From Bowmanella denitrificans (GTDB taxonomy: Bacteria; Pseudomonadota; Gammaproteobacteria; Enterobacterales; Alteromonadaceae): 64,000 bases of DNA. The notes under the pieces are model-generated. The model was not told where the DNA came from and did not search any database. It was given only the letters and a program-made list of their open reading frames with translations. A program made the translations under genes and the position numbers. The stretch spans positions 62,001-126,000 of the forward strand of contig NZ_PEBU01000006.1 of assembly GCF_002887595.1 (NCBI RefSeq). Reading direction: 5' to 3'. Below, one piece after another: positions 1 to 9,720 of the stretch (positions within the stretch are counted from its first letter, which is position 1; each line of letters begins with the position of its first letter).

Positions 1-1
1 G

Positions 2-475
2 AGCTGTGATCAGTTCTACGTGAACAAGCGCTGGTTGGGCGGTATGTTGACCAACTGGAAAACCGTTCGTCAGTCCATCAAGCGTCTGAAAGATCTGGAA
101 CAGCAAGCTCAGGACGGTACGTTCGACAAGCTGACCAAGAAAGAAGCGCTGATGCTGTCTCGCGAAATGGCCAAGTTGGAATCCAGCCTGGGTGGTATCA
201 AGGACATGGGCGGTTTGCCTGATGTTCTGTTTGTGATCGATGCTGACCACGAGCACATTGCCATCACTGAAGCCAGAAACCTGGGTATCCCTGTTGTATC
301 TGTAGTAGATACTAACTCTGATCCAGACGGCGTAGACTACATCATTCCTGGTAACGACGACGCCATCCGTGCCGTTCAGTTGTACCTGAAAGCTGCTGCC
401 GACGCTATCAGCCAGGGTCGTGAACAGAACCTGGAAACTCAGGCTGAAAGCGACGACTTCGTAGAAGCTGAATAA
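2..475 (+). CDS. rpsB: 30S ribosomal protein S2, 5'-truncated by window edge
   Basis: The reading frame is open from base 2 to the TAA at 473-475 and gives the C-terminal 157 residues of ribosomal protein S2. The visible part starts [19 protein letters not shown], which matches the conserved S2 core. It then runs through the region that helps bind S1 and 16S rRNA ([25 protein letters not shown] is split here only by description). S2 sits on the solvent side of the 30S subunit and is needed to recruit S1. The usual length is about 240 residues, so roughly the first third is outside the window. A GTG at 20 is internal and is not the true start. It is followed by tsf, the usual gammaproteobacterial pair. 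Confidence 0.97.
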   Translation, partial: SCDQFYVNKRWLGGMLTNWKTVRQSIKRLKDLEQQAQDGTFDKLTKKEALMLSREMAKLESSLGGIKDMGGLPDVLFVIDADHEHIAITEARNLGIPVVSVVDTNSDPDGVDYIIPGNDDAIRAVQLYLKAAADAISQGREQNLETQAESDDFVEAE

Positions 476-480
476 TCGTC

Positions 481-525
481 ATCCCTTTGTCATGGCAGGC
501 CGACATACTGGCCTGTCAATGGGAT
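481..525 (+). other. Hairpin in rpsB-tsf intergenic region
   Basis: GGCAGGCC (494-501) pairs with GGCCTGTC (510-517) through one G-T wobble, around an 8-base loop. The flanks ATCCC (481-485) and GGGAT (521-525) can close an outer stem. There is no T-tract, so this is more likely an mRNA structure than an intrinsic terminator. It lies just upstream of a second, stronger inverted repeat. Confidence 0.45.
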
Positions 526-530
526 GTCAT

Positions 531-558
531 AACACAAGGGCTTTTAAGCCCTTGTGTT
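531..558 (+). terminator. Inverted repeat between rpsB and tsf, possible attenuator
   Basis: A 13-base arm AACACAAGGGCTT (531-543) is followed after TT by its exact complement AAGCCCTTGTGTT (546-558). In RNA the top pairs must open to form a loop, leaving a stem of about 11 bp. No long T-run follows, so it may reduce read-through or stabilise mRNA ends rather than terminate fully. It sits about 30 bases before the tsf start. Confidence 0.5.
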
Positions 559-589
559 CCATACGAACAAATCTACTGAGGAAAACAAA

Positions 590-1462
590 ATGGCAGTGAC
601 TGCAGCCCTAGTAAAAGAACTTCGTGAGCGTACCGGCGCAGGTATGCTGGATTGTAAAAAAGCATTGGAAGAAACCGCTGGTGATATCGAGCTGGCGATC
701 GAGAACATGCGTAAATCTGGTCAGGCCAAAGCCGCCAAGAAAGCTGGCCGTATCGCCGCTGAAGGCGTGATCCTGACTGCCGTTGACGGCAACACCGCAG
801 TGATGATGGAACTGAACTGTGAAACTGACTTCGTTGCCCGTGACGAAAGCTTCCTGGCTTTCGGCGCTAAAGTTGTTGCTCTGGCTCTGGCCAATAAAGT
901 CAACGACGTGGAAGTGCTGAATGGTCTGGAAATCGACGGCGCAAAAGTTTCTGACGTACGTGATACGCTGGTGGCTAAAATCGGTGAAAACATCAACGTT
1001 CGTCGCGTCGTAACCATTGAAGGTGACAACCTGGGTGCCTACGTGCACGGTGGTCGTATTGGCGTTCTGGCTATCCTGCAAGGTGGCGAGAGCGATTTGG
1101 CTAAAGACGTTGCCATGCACGTTGCCGCCAGCAACCCACAATTTGTTAAGCCTGAGCAAGTACCTGCCGACGTGGTAGAGAAAGAGAAGGCAATTCAAAT
1201 TGATATCGCTATGCAAAGCGGCAAGCCTGCAGACATCGCTGAAAAGATGGTTGCTGGCCGTATGAGCAAATTTACCGGCGAAATCAGCCTGACTGGTCAG
1301 CCTTTCGTAAAAGATCCTTCTCAGACCGTTGGTCAGTTGCTTAAAGCTGCCAATGCTGACGCTGTTAACTTCGTGCGTTTCGAAGTAGGTGAAGGTATCG
1401 AGAAGAAGACCGAAGACTTCGCTGCCGAAGTTCAGGCGCAGATGGCCGCGGCCAAGAAATAA
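590..1462 (+). CDS. tsf: Elongation factor Ts
   Basis: EF-Ts is the guanine nucleotide exchange factor that releases GDP from EF-Tu in the cytoplasm. The start at ATG 590 gives [18 protein letters not shown], the family N-terminus, and follows a GAGGAAAA ribosome site at about 579-586. An upstream in-frame ATG at 554 lies inside an intergenic inverted repeat and would add a non-conserved tail. The product is 290 residues, close to the usual 283. The UBA-like N-domain (1-55) has the [13 protein letters not shown] motif and is followed by the TDFVARDE segment of the core that contacts EF-Tu. It forms a transcription unit with rpsB. Confidence 0.97.
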   Translation: MAVTAALVKELRERTGAGMLDCKKALEETAGDIELAIENMRKSGQAKAAKKAGRIAAEGVILTAVDGNTAVMMELNCETDFVARDESFLAFGAKVVALALANKVNDVEVLNGLEIDGAKVSDVRDTLVAKIGENINVRRVVTIEGDNLGAYVHGGRIGVLAILQGGESDLAKDVAMHVAASNPQFVKPEQVPADVVEKEKAIQIDIAMQSGKPADIAEKMVAGRMSKFTGEISLTGQPFVKDPSQTVGQLLKAANADAVNFVRFEVGEGIEKKTEDFAAEVQAQMAAAKK

Positions 1463-1508
1463 ATAGACGCTGTGACTTTTGCCTCAGGGCATTGTCATAT
1501 AAACTACG

Positions 1509-1535
1509 GGCACCTCAATTGGGGTGCCTTTTATT
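1509..1535 (+). terminator. Rho-independent terminator after tsf
   Basis: GGCACC (1509-1514) and GGTGCC (1523-1528) form a perfect 6-bp stem around TCAATTGG, followed by TTTTATT. It ends the rpsB-tsf unit, so pyrH probably has its own promoter in 1536-1640. Confidence 0.8.
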
Positions 1536-1652
1536 ATGTGCTGGTTTCTGAATAGAAATCCGGCCATATACCCCAAAGACTCAGAGGCTTTGCCAGACTC
1601 AGTGTCAGGGCAGAGCGCGGGCCAAGCAGAACTTACAGGAAGCATCTTTTCA

Positions 1653-2393
1653 ATGAGTATCAATCCAAAATCCGCCTATCGACGCATATTGTTAAAACTC
1701 AGTGGTGAAGCCCTGATGGGCGAAGAAGGTTTTGGTATCGATCCCAAGGTGCTGGATCGTATGGCACAGGAAATTAAAGAGCTGGTTGAACTGGGCGTGC
1801 AAGTTGGCCTGGTGATCGGCGGCGGTAACCTGTTCCGCGGTGAAGGTCTGGCGAAAGCCGGAATGAACCGCGTGGTGGGTGACCATATGGGCATGCTGGC
1901 GACGGTAATGAATGGTCTGGCCATGCGTGACGCTTTGCACCGAGCCTTTGTCAATGCCCGTTTAATGTCTGCCATTCCCCTAAACGGCGTATGCGACGCC
2001 TACAATTGGGCCGAGGCCATCAGCCTGCTTAAATCTGGCCGGGTGGTAATTTTTGCCGCCGGTACCGGTAACCCCTTCTTCACCACTGACTCTGCCGCCT
2101 GTTTGCGCGGTATAGAAATTGAAGCCGATGCGGTACTGAAAGGAACCAAAGTAGACGGCGTATATGATTCCGATCCGGCTAAAAACCCCAATGCCGTGAT
2201 GTATGAGCAACTAAGTTATCAGGAAGTGCTGGAAAAAGAGCTTAAGGTGATGGATCTGGCCGCCTTTACCCTGGCCCGTGACCATAGTTTGCCAATTCGG
2301 GTGTTCAATATGAACAAGCCAGGCAGTCTAAAAGCGGTTGTCATGGGTGAAAATGAAGGTACTCTAATCGATCACCTCGATAATCTGAATTAA
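1653..2393 (+). CDS. pyrH: UMP kinase
   Basis: Phosphorylates UMP to UDP with ATP in pyrimidine nucleotide synthesis; bacterial enzymes are hexamers of the amino acid kinase fold. Start chosen at ATG 1653 ([20 protein letters not shown]) with ACAGGAAG upstream; the frame stays open to 1524, but that extension crosses the end of the tsf terminator and is not family-like. The product is 246 residues, near the usual 241. Visible motifs are LKLSGEAL (phosphate-binding N-terminus), [23 protein letters not shown] (UMP binding) and [13 protein letters not shown]. It is followed after 23 bases by frr, the normal order. Confidence 0.97.
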   Translation: MSINPKSAYRRILLKLSGEALMGEEGFGIDPKVLDRMAQEIKELVELGVQVGLVIGGGNLFRGEGLAKAGMNRVVGDHMGMLATVMNGLAMRDALHRAFVNARLMSAIPLNGVCDAYNWAEAISLLKSGRVVIFAAGTGNPFFTTDSAACLRGIEIEADAVLKGTKVDGVYDSDPAKNPNAVMYEQLSYQEVLEKELKVMDLAAFTLARDHSLPIRVFNMNKPGSLKAVVMGENEGTLIDHLDNLN

Positions 2394-2416
2394 GCACTGT
2401 AGACAGGATTGAAAGC

Positions 2417-2974
2417 ATGATTAACGAAATAAAAAATGACGCCAAAGAGCGTATGAGCAAATCTATCAGCGCACTGAAAAGCCAGTTCAGCAAGATCCGT
2501 ACGGGGCGCGCTCATCCAAGCCTGTTGGACAGTATTATGGTGTCCTATTACGGCTCTGATACGCCGCTGCGCCAGATCGCCAACGTGGTCGCTGAAGATG
2601 CCCGGACCTTGTCGCTGACCGTATTTGATAAGGGGGCTACTCAGGCAGTTGAAAAAGCCATTATGCAATCGGATCTGGGTCTCAACCCCATGAGTACCGG
2701 TACCGTGATTCGTATTCCATTGCCGCCATTGACCGAGGAACGTCGTAAAGATCTGATTAAAGTGGTACGTGGTGAAGCCGAACAAGGCCGCGTAGGGATC
2801 CGCAATGTGCGTCGTGACGCTAATGCCGGAATTAAAGATCTGGTAAAAGAAAAAGAAATCAGTGAAGACGATGGTCGCCGTGCTGAGGATGATGTTCAGA
2901 AACTGACGGACGATTTCATCAAGCAGATCGATCAACTGCTGGTGGAAAAAGAAAAAGAACTCATGGAAATCTGA
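2417..2974 (+). CDS. frr: Ribosome recycling factor
   Basis: Together with EF-G it splits the post-termination ribosome so that the subunits can be reused. The 185-residue product has the normal length. It shows the conserved [14 protein letters not shown] motif of the long three-helix domain I (about residues 20-35) and a C-terminal run of charged helix (residues 140-185) ending KEKELMEI. The tRNA-shaped two-domain fold is known for the family. ATG 2417 follows a GGATTGAAAGC segment. It lies between pyrH and uppS as in E. coli relatives. Confidence 0.97.
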   Translation: MINEIKNDAKERMSKSISALKSQFSKIRTGRAHPSLLDSIMVSYYGSDTPLRQIANVVAEDARTLSLTVFDKGATQAVEKAIMQSDLGLNPMSTGTVIRIPLPPLTEERRKDLIKVVRGEAEQGRVGIRNVRRDANAGIKDLVKEKEISEDDGRRAEDDVQKLTDDFIKQIDQLLVEKEKELMEI

Positions 2975-3005
2975 TCGGTTTCATCACGCCATCGGAGTTT
3001 TCCTC

Positions 3006-3734
3006 ATGATGTCTTCACAAAGCATTCCAAGGCATGTTGCCATCATTATGGATGGCAACGGGCGTTGGGCCAAGCAGCGGGGTAAGATTCGTACCTTCGG
3101 CCATAAGGCTGGAGTCGATTCTGTACGCAGCTCGGTAACCTATGCTCGCAAGAAAGGGATTCAAGTCCTCACCCTGTTTGCTTTTTCCAGTGAAAACTGG
3201 AATCGACCTGCTGATGAAGTTGGCGTATTGATGGAGCTTTTCAAGCTGGTTTTGAAAAGTGAAGTCAAACGTTTGCATAAGAATGATGTGCGCCTCAAGG
3301 TCGTTGGGGATCTTAGCCGTTTTGATGAGAAACTGGTCACGCGCATTCGCGAAGCAGAAGCCATGACCGCTGGTAATCAATCACTGGTATTGAATATCGC
3401 TGCTAATTACGGCGGTCGATGGGATATAGTCCAGGCTGCCAGGCAATTGGCTGACAAAGTTAAGTCCGGTGAAATGGACAGCGCTCAGATCGATGAGACC
3501 AGCTTTGATGCCCATACCTCGTTGTCTGGTTTGGCGGATTTGGATTTACTGATCCGTACCGGCGGCGAAAGTCGGGTGAGCAATTTTCTGCTTTGGCAGT
3601 TGGCCTATGCAGAGCTTTATTTTACGTCAGCCCTGTGGCCGGATTTCACTGAACAGGAATTCGAGCTGGCCGTAGCCGATTTTTCCGCTCGCCAGAGGCG
3701 ATTCGGTAAAACCGGCGAGCAGGTCGAGGTATGA
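3006..3734 (+). CDS. uppS: Undecaprenyl diphosphate synthase (cis-prenyltransferase)
   Basis: Condenses isopentenyl diphosphate onto farnesyl diphosphate in cis to make the C55 lipid carrier for peptidoglycan and O-antigen. The product is 242 residues. Conserved motifs are HVAIIMDGNGRWAK (catalytic Asp about residue 16), FAFSSENWNRP, and RTGGESRVSNFLLWQ near residue 185, which binds the pyrophosphate. Two adjacent ATGs (3006 and 3009) are possible starts; a GGAG at 2994 supports either. It is followed by cdsA after 19 bases. Confidence 0.96.
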   Translation: MMSSQSIPRHVAIIMDGNGRWAKQRGKIRTFGHKAGVDSVRSSVTYARKKGIQVLTLFAFSSENWNRPADEVGVLMELFKLVLKSEVKRLHKNDVRLKVVGDLSRFDEKLVTRIREAEAMTAGNQSLVLNIAANYGGRWDIVQAARQLADKVKSGEMDSAQIDETSFDAHTSLSGLADLDLLIRTGGESRVSNFLLWQLAYAELYFTSALWPDFTEQEFELAVADFSARQRRFGKTGEQVEV

Positions 3735-3753
3735 CGTTCCGAGGATCAACCCT

Positions 3754-4617
3754 TTGCTAAAACAACGCATAATCACCGCTTTGGTGTTGGCCCCCCTGGC
3801 GCTTGGCGCTATTCTGTTCCTGCCTTTAACCGGTTTTGAACTGTGTATTGGCCTGATTGTAGGCCTTGGCGCCTGGGAATGGGCCAATCTGATGAGTCTT
3901 TCCAGCCGCAAGGCGAAGGCACTCTTTACGTTACTGGTTATGGGTATCTGCTTGGTCCTGACCTGGCAAATACCCACAGAGCAAATCTGGGTGCAAGGCC
4001 AGCTTAACCCTGTGTATCTTGCTATTCTGAGCGCTGCGGCGGCCTGGTGGGCACTGGCTTTGCTGATGATCCTGGCATATCCCAGACATACCAGCATGTG
4101 GCGTAACAGTGTGCCGATTCGTGGGCTGTTTGGCCTTTTGACACTGGTCCCCACCTGGGTTGCTATCGTGACCCTGCGTACCAAACTCTATGATATCGAC
4201 CCTTACTATGGAGCTTCGCTGATATTCTACGTACTTGGTATTGTCTGGGCGGCAGATATTGGTGCTTTCTTTGTCGGCGTGAAATTCGGGCGGCGCAAGT
4301 TGCGCCCTAATGTATCGCCCGGTAAAACCTTAGAAGGCTTATTAGGGGGTATTGCTGCTTCGTCTGCCATTATAGGTTTTGCGGCTTTGCATTATCAGGT
4401 TAATGCCAGCATGATCTGGACACATATACTGATTGGCGGACTGACGGTTGGCGTGTCTGCGCTGGGCGATCTGAATGAAAGCATGTTTAAACGCTGCGTA
4501 GGGTGCAAAGACAGTGGCACTCTGTTGCCTGGCCATGGCGGTATACTGGACAGAATTGACAGTCTGACTGCAGCCTTCCCGGTGTTCGCCCTTTGCTATG
4601 TATTATGGATGACCTGA
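3754..4617 (+). CDS. cdsA: Phosphatidate cytidylyltransferase (CDP-diglyceride synthase)
   Basis: Makes CDP-diacylglycerol from phosphatidic acid and CTP, the branch point for membrane phospholipids. An integral inner-membrane protein of 287 residues with several hydrophobic segments. The start is TTG 3754, preceded at 8 bases by GAGGA (3741-3745); no ATG fits. The C-terminal signature is clear: SPGKTLEGLLGG near residue 190 and GDLNESMFKRCVGCKDSG...LPGHGGILDRIDSL near 245-280, which hold the metal-binding and substrate residues. Its TGA overlaps the dxr ATG by one base, suggesting translational coupling. Confidence 0.96.
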   Translation: MLKQRIITALVLAPLALGAILFLPLTGFELCIGLIVGLGAWEWANLMSLSSRKAKALFTLLVMGICLVLTWQIPTEQIWVQGQLNPVYLAILSAAAAWWALALLMILAYPRHTSMWRNSVPIRGLFGLLTLVPTWVAIVTLRTKLYDIDPYYGASLIFYVLGIVWAADIGAFFVGVKFGRRKLRPNVSPGKTLEGLLGGIAASSAIIGFAALHYQVNASMIWTHILIGGLTVGVSALGDLNESMFKRCVGCKDSGTLLPGHGGILDRIDSLTAAFPVFALCYVLWMT

Positions 4618-5801
4618 TGCCAGGAATTTGCATATTGGGTTCAACCGGCTCTATTGGCCAAAGTACGCTGGATGTGCTGGCTCGTCATCCGCAGCGTTAT
4701 CAGGTAGTTGCCCTTACCGCGCACAAGAATCTGCCCTTGCTGATTGAGCAAGCCAGACTGCATCAACCCAGATATCTGGTGGCGGCAGATGAGGCTGATT
4801 ATGCAAGTCTGTCTGAACTGGCCGCTGATGCAGGGGTGACAGCAGAGATTTTAGCAGGAGACGATGGACTGGCGTATGTAGCCAGCCATGGCGAGTCTCA
4901 GGTGGTGATGGCGGCTATTGTCGGTGCGGCAGGCTTGCTTCCTACCCTGGCCGCTGTCAAAGCTGGCAAGCGGGTGTTATTGGCCAATAAAGAAGCGCTG
5001 GTCATGTCTGGGCACCTGTTTATGCAAGCTGTGCGGGAACATCAGGCGACGCTGCTTCCCATCGACAGTGAGCACAATGCTATTTTTCAATGTCTGCCCG
5101 ACGATTTTCGTTATGGTGATTTGCAGGCTGCCGGGATCAGTAAAATTTTGCTGACCGGTTCTGGTGGCCCTTTTCTGAACTACCAGCTAGACGAGCTTAG
5201 TCTAGTTACCCCCGAGCAAGCCTGTAAACATCCCAACTGGAGCATGGGGCGGAAAATTTCGGTGGACTCGGCCACCATGATGAATAAAGGCTTGGAGTTT
5301 ATCGAAGCTTGCTGGCTGTTTGGTTTACAAGCCAGTCAGATTGAAGTGGTCATACATCCACAAAGTGTCATTCATTCAATGGTGCAATATCGCGACGGCT
5401 CTGTTTTAGCGCAAATGGGTAACCCGGATATGCGTACGCCCATTGCCCATGCATTGGCCTATCCACAGCGTATTGATGCCGGGGTCAGCCCCCTGGACTT
5501 TGCCACTCTGACAGATTTCTCCTTTCAGTACCCTGACTATGCGCGGTATCCTAATCTGAAGCTGGCGATTGAGGCGTGCCAGGCCGGTCAATATGCCACA
5601 ACCAGTCTCAATGCTGCCAATGAGATAGCGGTGGAGGCCTTTTTGCACAAACAAATTAGTTTTACCTGTATTGCCGAGGTCAATGCTGCAGTGCTGGCAA
5701 GCATTGAACGTCGGCAACTGCAAAGTATTGACGCAGTAGTGGCTATGGATGCTGAAGCTCGCAGTCTGGCGCACCAGACCATAAAAAGGCTGGCCGTATG
5801 A
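4617..5801 (+). CDS. dxr: 1-deoxy-D-xylulose 5-phosphate reductoisomerase
   Basis: Converts DXP to 2-C-methyl-D-erythritol 4-phosphate with NADPH, the committed step of the MEP isoprenoid pathway and the target of fosmidomycin. ATG 4617 gives MPGICILGSTGSIGQST, placing the GSTGSIGQ nucleotide-binding motif at residues 8-15 as in the family; ATGs at 4593 and 4605 would add a short tail. The product is 394 residues. LANKEALV, PIDSEHNAIFQ and GRKISVDSATMMNKGLE carry the metal and substrate ligands. In this genome dxr follows cdsA rather than lying between frr and uppS. Confidence 0.96.
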   Translation: MPGICILGSTGSIGQSTLDVLARHPQRYQVVALTAHKNLPLLIEQARLHQPRYLVAADEADYASLSELAADAGVTAEILAGDDGLAYVASHGESQVVMAAIVGAAGLLPTLAAVKAGKRVLLANKEALVMSGHLFMQAVREHQATLLPIDSEHNAIFQCLPDDFRYGDLQAAGISKILLTGSGGPFLNYQLDELSLVTPEQACKHPNWSMGRKISVDSATMMNKGLEFIEACWLFGLQASQIEVVIHPQSVIHSMVQYRDGSVLAQMGNPDMRTPIAHALAYPQRIDAGVSPLDFATLTDFSFQYPDYARYPNLKLAIEACQAGQYATTSLNAANEIAVEAFLHKQISFTCIAEVNAAVLASIERRQLQSIDAVVAMDAEARSLAHQTIKRLAV

Positions 5802-7153
5802 TTTTGTCTTTTTTGTGGAGTCTGCTGTTTTTTGTTATCGCGTTGGGATTGCTGGTGGCGGTGCATGAATGGGGGCATTTTATTGTGGCCCGCTGGTGTG
5901 GCGTAAAAGTGCAGCGCTTTTCCATCGGTTTTGGTAAAGCATTCTGGCGTCGTACCGATCGTCATGGCACCGAATTTGTGCTGGCGGTGATTCCGCTTGG
6001 CGGGTATGTCAAGATGCTGGATGAGCGGGTAGAGCAGGTAAGTGAAGCCGAGCTGCCAAAAGCCTTTAACCGACAAAGCGTGTATAAACGAATCGCCATT
6101 ATTGCGGCAGGTCCTTTGACCAATTTCATTTTCGCCGTTTTTGCCCTGATGTTGATGTACATGCTCGGGGTAGAAACAGTCAAACCTGTAGTGGGGGATG
6201 TGCCGAAGGAATCCATTGCGGGAAGGGCTTTTGTTCAGCCCGGTATGCAGATTACCCGGATAGCGGATCATGATACCCTCGACTGGGAAGCCGTGAATCT
6301 GGAGCTGATTTCACATATTGGTAAAGACATGATGCAAGTCGAAGCCATCTGGCCTGAATCTGGTCAAAAAGTGGATCTAACCCTGGATTTGCGTGATTGG
6401 CAGTTTGACCCGGAGAAGGATTCGGCATTGCTCAGTTTGGGACTAGTGCCCTATCGCCCAGAAGTAACGACCCGTATTGCACAGGTGGCTGACGATTCAC
6501 CAGCAAAAGCGGCTGGGCTGAAGGTAAATGATAAAATTGTCCAGTTAGATGGAACTCCGGTGCAGAATTGGGAACAAATAGTGGACCGGATTGCCGCCAG
6601 GCCCAATCAGATGATGAATATCTCCCTGCAGCGGGATGGCTATTTAGTTACGCTGGATGTGCGGGTCGGGCAGCGGCAGGGACAAGACAGTCAGCAGGGT
6701 TACCTTGGGGTCGTACCTTATGTGGAGCCATGGCCTGATTCTTATCGCTTTAGCCATGAGTACGGGCCTGTTGGCGCGTTTATACAAGGTGCGCAGAAGA
6801 CCTGGCGTTGGATGGTATTGAGTGTGGAAATGATCGGTAAGCTGATCAGCGGCGATGTGTCGGTGAAAAATCTCAGCGGCCCCATTTCCATAGCGCAGGG
6901 CGCAGGGGCCAGCGCTGGATTTGGATTGGTATATTTCCTGAGTTTTCTGGCACTTATTAGTGTAAATCTTGGGATCATTAACCTTTTACCCCTGCCGGTA
7001 CTTGATGGCGGACACCTACTCTATTATTTTATTGAGCTTTTAACGGGTAGGCCGGTACCGGAGTCGGTTCAGGAGATCGGGTTTCGTATTGGTGGCGCAC
7101 TGTTGTTGTTGCTGATGACGATAGCCATAGTTAACGATATAACTCGCTTGTAG
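5798..7153 (+). CDS. rseP: RIP metalloprotease RseP (site-2 protease)
   Basis: An inner-membrane zinc protease that cuts anti-sigma factor RseA within the membrane to release sigma-E, and also clears remnant signal peptides. The product is 451 residues with the zinc motif HEWGH at 23-27 in the first membrane helix and the third ligand in LPVLDGGH (Asp about 403) in the penultimate region. Between them lie two PDZ-type segments (about 115-310). Its ATG overlaps the dxr TGA (ATGA), and bamA, a typical sigma-E-related gene, follows. Confidence 0.96.
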   Translation: MILSFLWSLLFFVIALGLLVAVHEWGHFIVARWCGVKVQRFSIGFGKAFWRRTDRHGTEFVLAVIPLGGYVKMLDERVEQVSEAELPKAFNRQSVYKRIAIIAAGPLTNFIFAVFALMLMYMLGVETVKPVVGDVPKESIAGRAFVQPGMQITRIADHDTLDWEAVNLELISHIGKDMMQVEAIWPESGQKVDLTLDLRDWQFDPEKDSALLSLGLVPYRPEVTTRIAQVADDSPAKAAGLKVNDKIVQLDGTPVQNWEQIVDRIAARPNQMMNISLQRDGYLVTLDVRVGQRQGQDSQQGYLGVVPYVEPWPDSYRFSHEYGPVGAFIQGAQKTWRWMVLSVEMIGKLISGDVSVKNLSGPISIAQGAGASAGFGLVYFLSFLALISVNLGIINLLPLPVLDGGHLLYYFIELLTGRPVPESVQEIGFRIGGALLLLLMTIAIVNDITRL

Positions 7154-7206
7154 GCTGCCATGTTGGCGTTCCAGCGAAACCCAGTAGTTTGGAAGAATAA
7201 TAGTAA

Positions 7207-9675
7207 ATGAAGTTAAAACCTCTAATTGCAGCCTTGATGCTGGCCGGTACTACCAATGTCTCTGCCAATAGTGACAGTGAATTCATCGTTGAAGACATCA
7301 AGGTGGAAGGCCTGCAGCGGGTTGCCCTGGGTGCCGCGCTGACCTATCTGCCGGTGAAAGTGGGCGACCGCCTGAATGATTTCCGCGTTTCGCAGTTAAT
7401 CCGTTCACTGTATGCCTCTACGCACTTTGAAAGTATTAAAGTACTGCGTGATGGCGGCACACTGGTGGTGCAGGTGAAAGAACGCCCCACCATCAGCAAG
7501 ATCACCTTTGAAGACAATAAAGACATTAAGGACGAGCAGCTCCAGCAAAGTCTGGATGACAGTAAGATCCGGGTCGGGGAGCCGCTGGATAAAACAGTGC
7601 TGACGTCTATTGAAAATGGCCTGAAAGATTTTTATTACAGCATTGGTAAATACAATGCTGAAGTGAATGCCATTATTACGCCGTTGCCCCGCAACCGGGT
7701 GGATCTGAAACTGTCCTTTGAAGAAGGGGACGCCGCTAAGATAAAGCAAATCAACGTGGTGGGTAACGAAGTCTATTCAGATGTCGAACTGATGGATCAG
7801 ATTGAGCTCAAGTTCGATACACCCTGGTGGGATTTCTTGTCTGAGACCCGTTATCAGAAGCAAAAACTGACCGGTGATATGGAAACCCTGCGCAGTTACT
7901 ACATGGACCGGGGCTACTTGCGTTATAACCTGGATTCCACGCAGGTTTCTATGACTCCGGATAAATCCGGCATCTATATCACCCTAAACGTGACTGAGGG
8001 CGAACAATACACTGTTTCTGATGTGGAACTGGTGGGGGATTTGCTTGGTCAGGAAGAATTCGTTAAGCAGATACTGCCGCTACGTAGCGGCGAGATGTAC
8101 AACCTAGCCGAAGTGACCTATACCGAAGAGTTTATCAGTAAGTATCTGGGCCGCTTTGGTTATGCTTTCCCAACGGTCACCACCATTCCTGAAATTAACG
8201 ATGAAGACAAAACCGTTAAGCTGACTCTGTCGGTAGACCCAGGCAAACGCATTTATGTGCGCCGGATTAACTTCCAGGGCAATGAAGTGACTTCTGATGA
8301 GGTACTACGCCGTGAAGTGCGCCAGATGGAAGGTGCCTGGTTATCCAATGTGGCACTAGAATCATCTAAAGGCCATATGTCGCGACTCACCTATGTAGAG
8401 GAAGTCGAGTTTGACACGGTGCGTCTGCCGGGTGAGGAAGACAAGGTCGATGTGGACTTTAAAGTCAAAGAGCAGCCATCGGGTTCATTTAACGCCGGTA
8501 TTGGTTACGGCGACCGCACCAAGTTGAGTCTGCAGGCCGGTATTCAGCAGGATAACTTCCTCGGCACCGGCAAACGCCTGGCGCTGAATCTGAACACAGT
8601 TTCCTATCAGCGTAGTGCAACTATTTCATACACTGATCCCTATTTCACCATTGATGGCATCAGCCTGGGTGGCACACTGTTCTATTCAGACTTTGATGCC
8701 GGCAATGCCAACCTGGTGCAATATAAAAATAAATCCTGGGGCATTGGAGCGAACTTTGGTTACCCGGTGGACGAATATAACCGGTTGAATTTTGGCGTTA
8801 CTTACCGCTACAACGAAATTTCACAGTTACGCACCTATGATCAGATCCGTAATTTCTATGAGTTGTTTGCCGATCCTAGTAACCCGGATGCAGGTATTGA
8901 ATTTAACAGCTATGAGTTTAGTGCCGGCTGGAGCAGAACTACCTTAAACCGCGGGATTTTCCCTACCGCTGGCTCGTCACAACGGGCTGTGGCCAAAGTC
9001 ACTGCACCGTTTTCTGATGTGGATTATTTTAAGCTGAGCTTTGATACCCGTTTCTATTTCCCCTTGTCCCGTGATCAGCGTTGGTCGGTATTGGCCAGGT
9101 TGGAACTTGGTTATGGTAATGGTTATGGTGATATCGACGGCAATGATCAGATCTTGCCATTCTGGGACAACTTCCGGGCCGGTGGTAGTGACTCGTTGCG
9201 CGGCTTTGAAAGTAATACCGTGGGGCCGAGACCGGTTTACCGTAGAACATCTGTCATCGATGGCCCGGGTGGCGTGAAAATACCTCTTGGACCCGATCAG
9301 GATTTCATTGACGACCCAAATAACCTGAGATCCATTGGCGGCAATGCGCTGGCCCTTGCTGGTCTTGAGTTGATAGTGCCGACTCCGTTTGTGGATGAGG
9401 AATTCGACAATTCAGTGCGTACCAGCTTGTTTGTTGATGCTGGTAATGTATGGGACACTGAGTTCAGGCTGGACAGGTATAAGAATCTGCGCGACAGTGA
9501 GCGCGCCAAAATTCCGGACTTTGCTGACCCTGGTCGTTTCCGCGCCTCAGCAGGTATTTCAGTACAATGGCTATCGCCTATGGGTCCGATGATTTTCAGT
9601 TTCTCACGGATCCTGAAAGAAGAAGAGGGTGATGAAAGTCGCTTCTTCTCCTTCAATATCGGCCAGACATTCTAA
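7207..9675 (+). CDS. bamA: Outer membrane protein assembly factor BamA
   Basis: The central subunit of the BAM complex, which folds and inserts beta-barrel proteins in the outer membrane. The product is 822 residues with a signal peptide cleaved probably after VSA (residue 20), five POTRA domains (about 22-425) and a 16-strand barrel. The conserved lid-loop motif LRGF is present (Arg 665, Gly 666, Phe 667), and the protein ends in FNIGQTF with the C-terminal Phe recognised by BAM. It lies between rseP and skp in the expected order. Confidence 0.97.
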   Translation: MKLKPLIAALMLAGTTNVSANSDSEFIVEDIKVEGLQRVALGAALTYLPVKVGDRLNDFRVSQLIRSLYASTHFESIKVLRDGGTLVVQVKERPTISKITFEDNKDIKDEQLQQSLDDSKIRVGEPLDKTVLTSIENGLKDFYYSIGKYNAEVNAIITPLPRNRVDLKLSFEEGDAAKIKQINVVGNEVYSDVELMDQIELKFDTPWWDFLSETRYQKQKLTGDMETLRSYYMDRGYLRYNLDSTQVSMTPDKSGIYITLNVTEGEQYTVSDVELVGDLLGQEEFVKQILPLRSGEMYNLAEVTYTEEFISKYLGRFGYAFPTVTTIPEINDEDKTVKLTLSVDPGKRIYVRRINFQGNEVTSDEVLRREVRQMEGAWLSNVALESSKGHMSRLTYVEEVEFDTVRLPGEEDKVDVDFKVKEQPSGSFNAGIGYGDRTKLSLQAGIQQDNFLGTGKRLALNLNTVSYQRSATISYTDPYFTIDGISLGGTLFYSDFDAGNANLVQYKNKSWGIGANFGYPVDEYNRLNFGVTYRYNEISQLRTYDQIRNFYELFADPSNPDAGIEFNSYEFSAGWSRTTLNRGIFPTAGSSQRAVAKVTAPFSDVDYFKLSFDTRFYFPLSRDQRWSVLARLELGYGNGYGDIDGNDQILPFWDNFRAGGSDSLRGFESNTVGPRPVYRRTSVIDGPGGVKIPLGPDQDFIDDPNNLRSIGGNALALAGLELIVPTPFVDEEFDNSVRTSLFVDAGNVWDTEFRLDRYKNLRDSERAKIPDFADPGRFRASAGISVQWLSPMGPMIFSFSRILKEEEGDESRFFSFNIGQTF

Positions 9676-9720
9676 TAACAGTGCAGTTACAGCACACCCA
9701 AAGACTTAAAGGAGAACAAA

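Noticed and set aside
608-1216. A 202-residue open frame on the - strand opposite tsf
   Set aside because: It mirrors the codon pattern of tsf, has no ribosome site, and the encoded protein is low in recognisable motifs. tsf itself is certain.
2390-2935. A 181-residue open frame on the - strand opposite frr
   Set aside because: It lies wholly over a certain gene; its composition (many Phe, His, Gln) is that of an antisense frame.
5588-6271. A 227-residue - strand frame across the dxr-rseP junction
   Set aside because: It crosses two certain genes and has no recognised domain or start signal.
7154-7206. Sigma-E promoter before bamA
   Set aside because: bamA is often sigma-E-controlled, but no GAACTT-like and TCTGA-like pair stands out in the short gap behind rseP.
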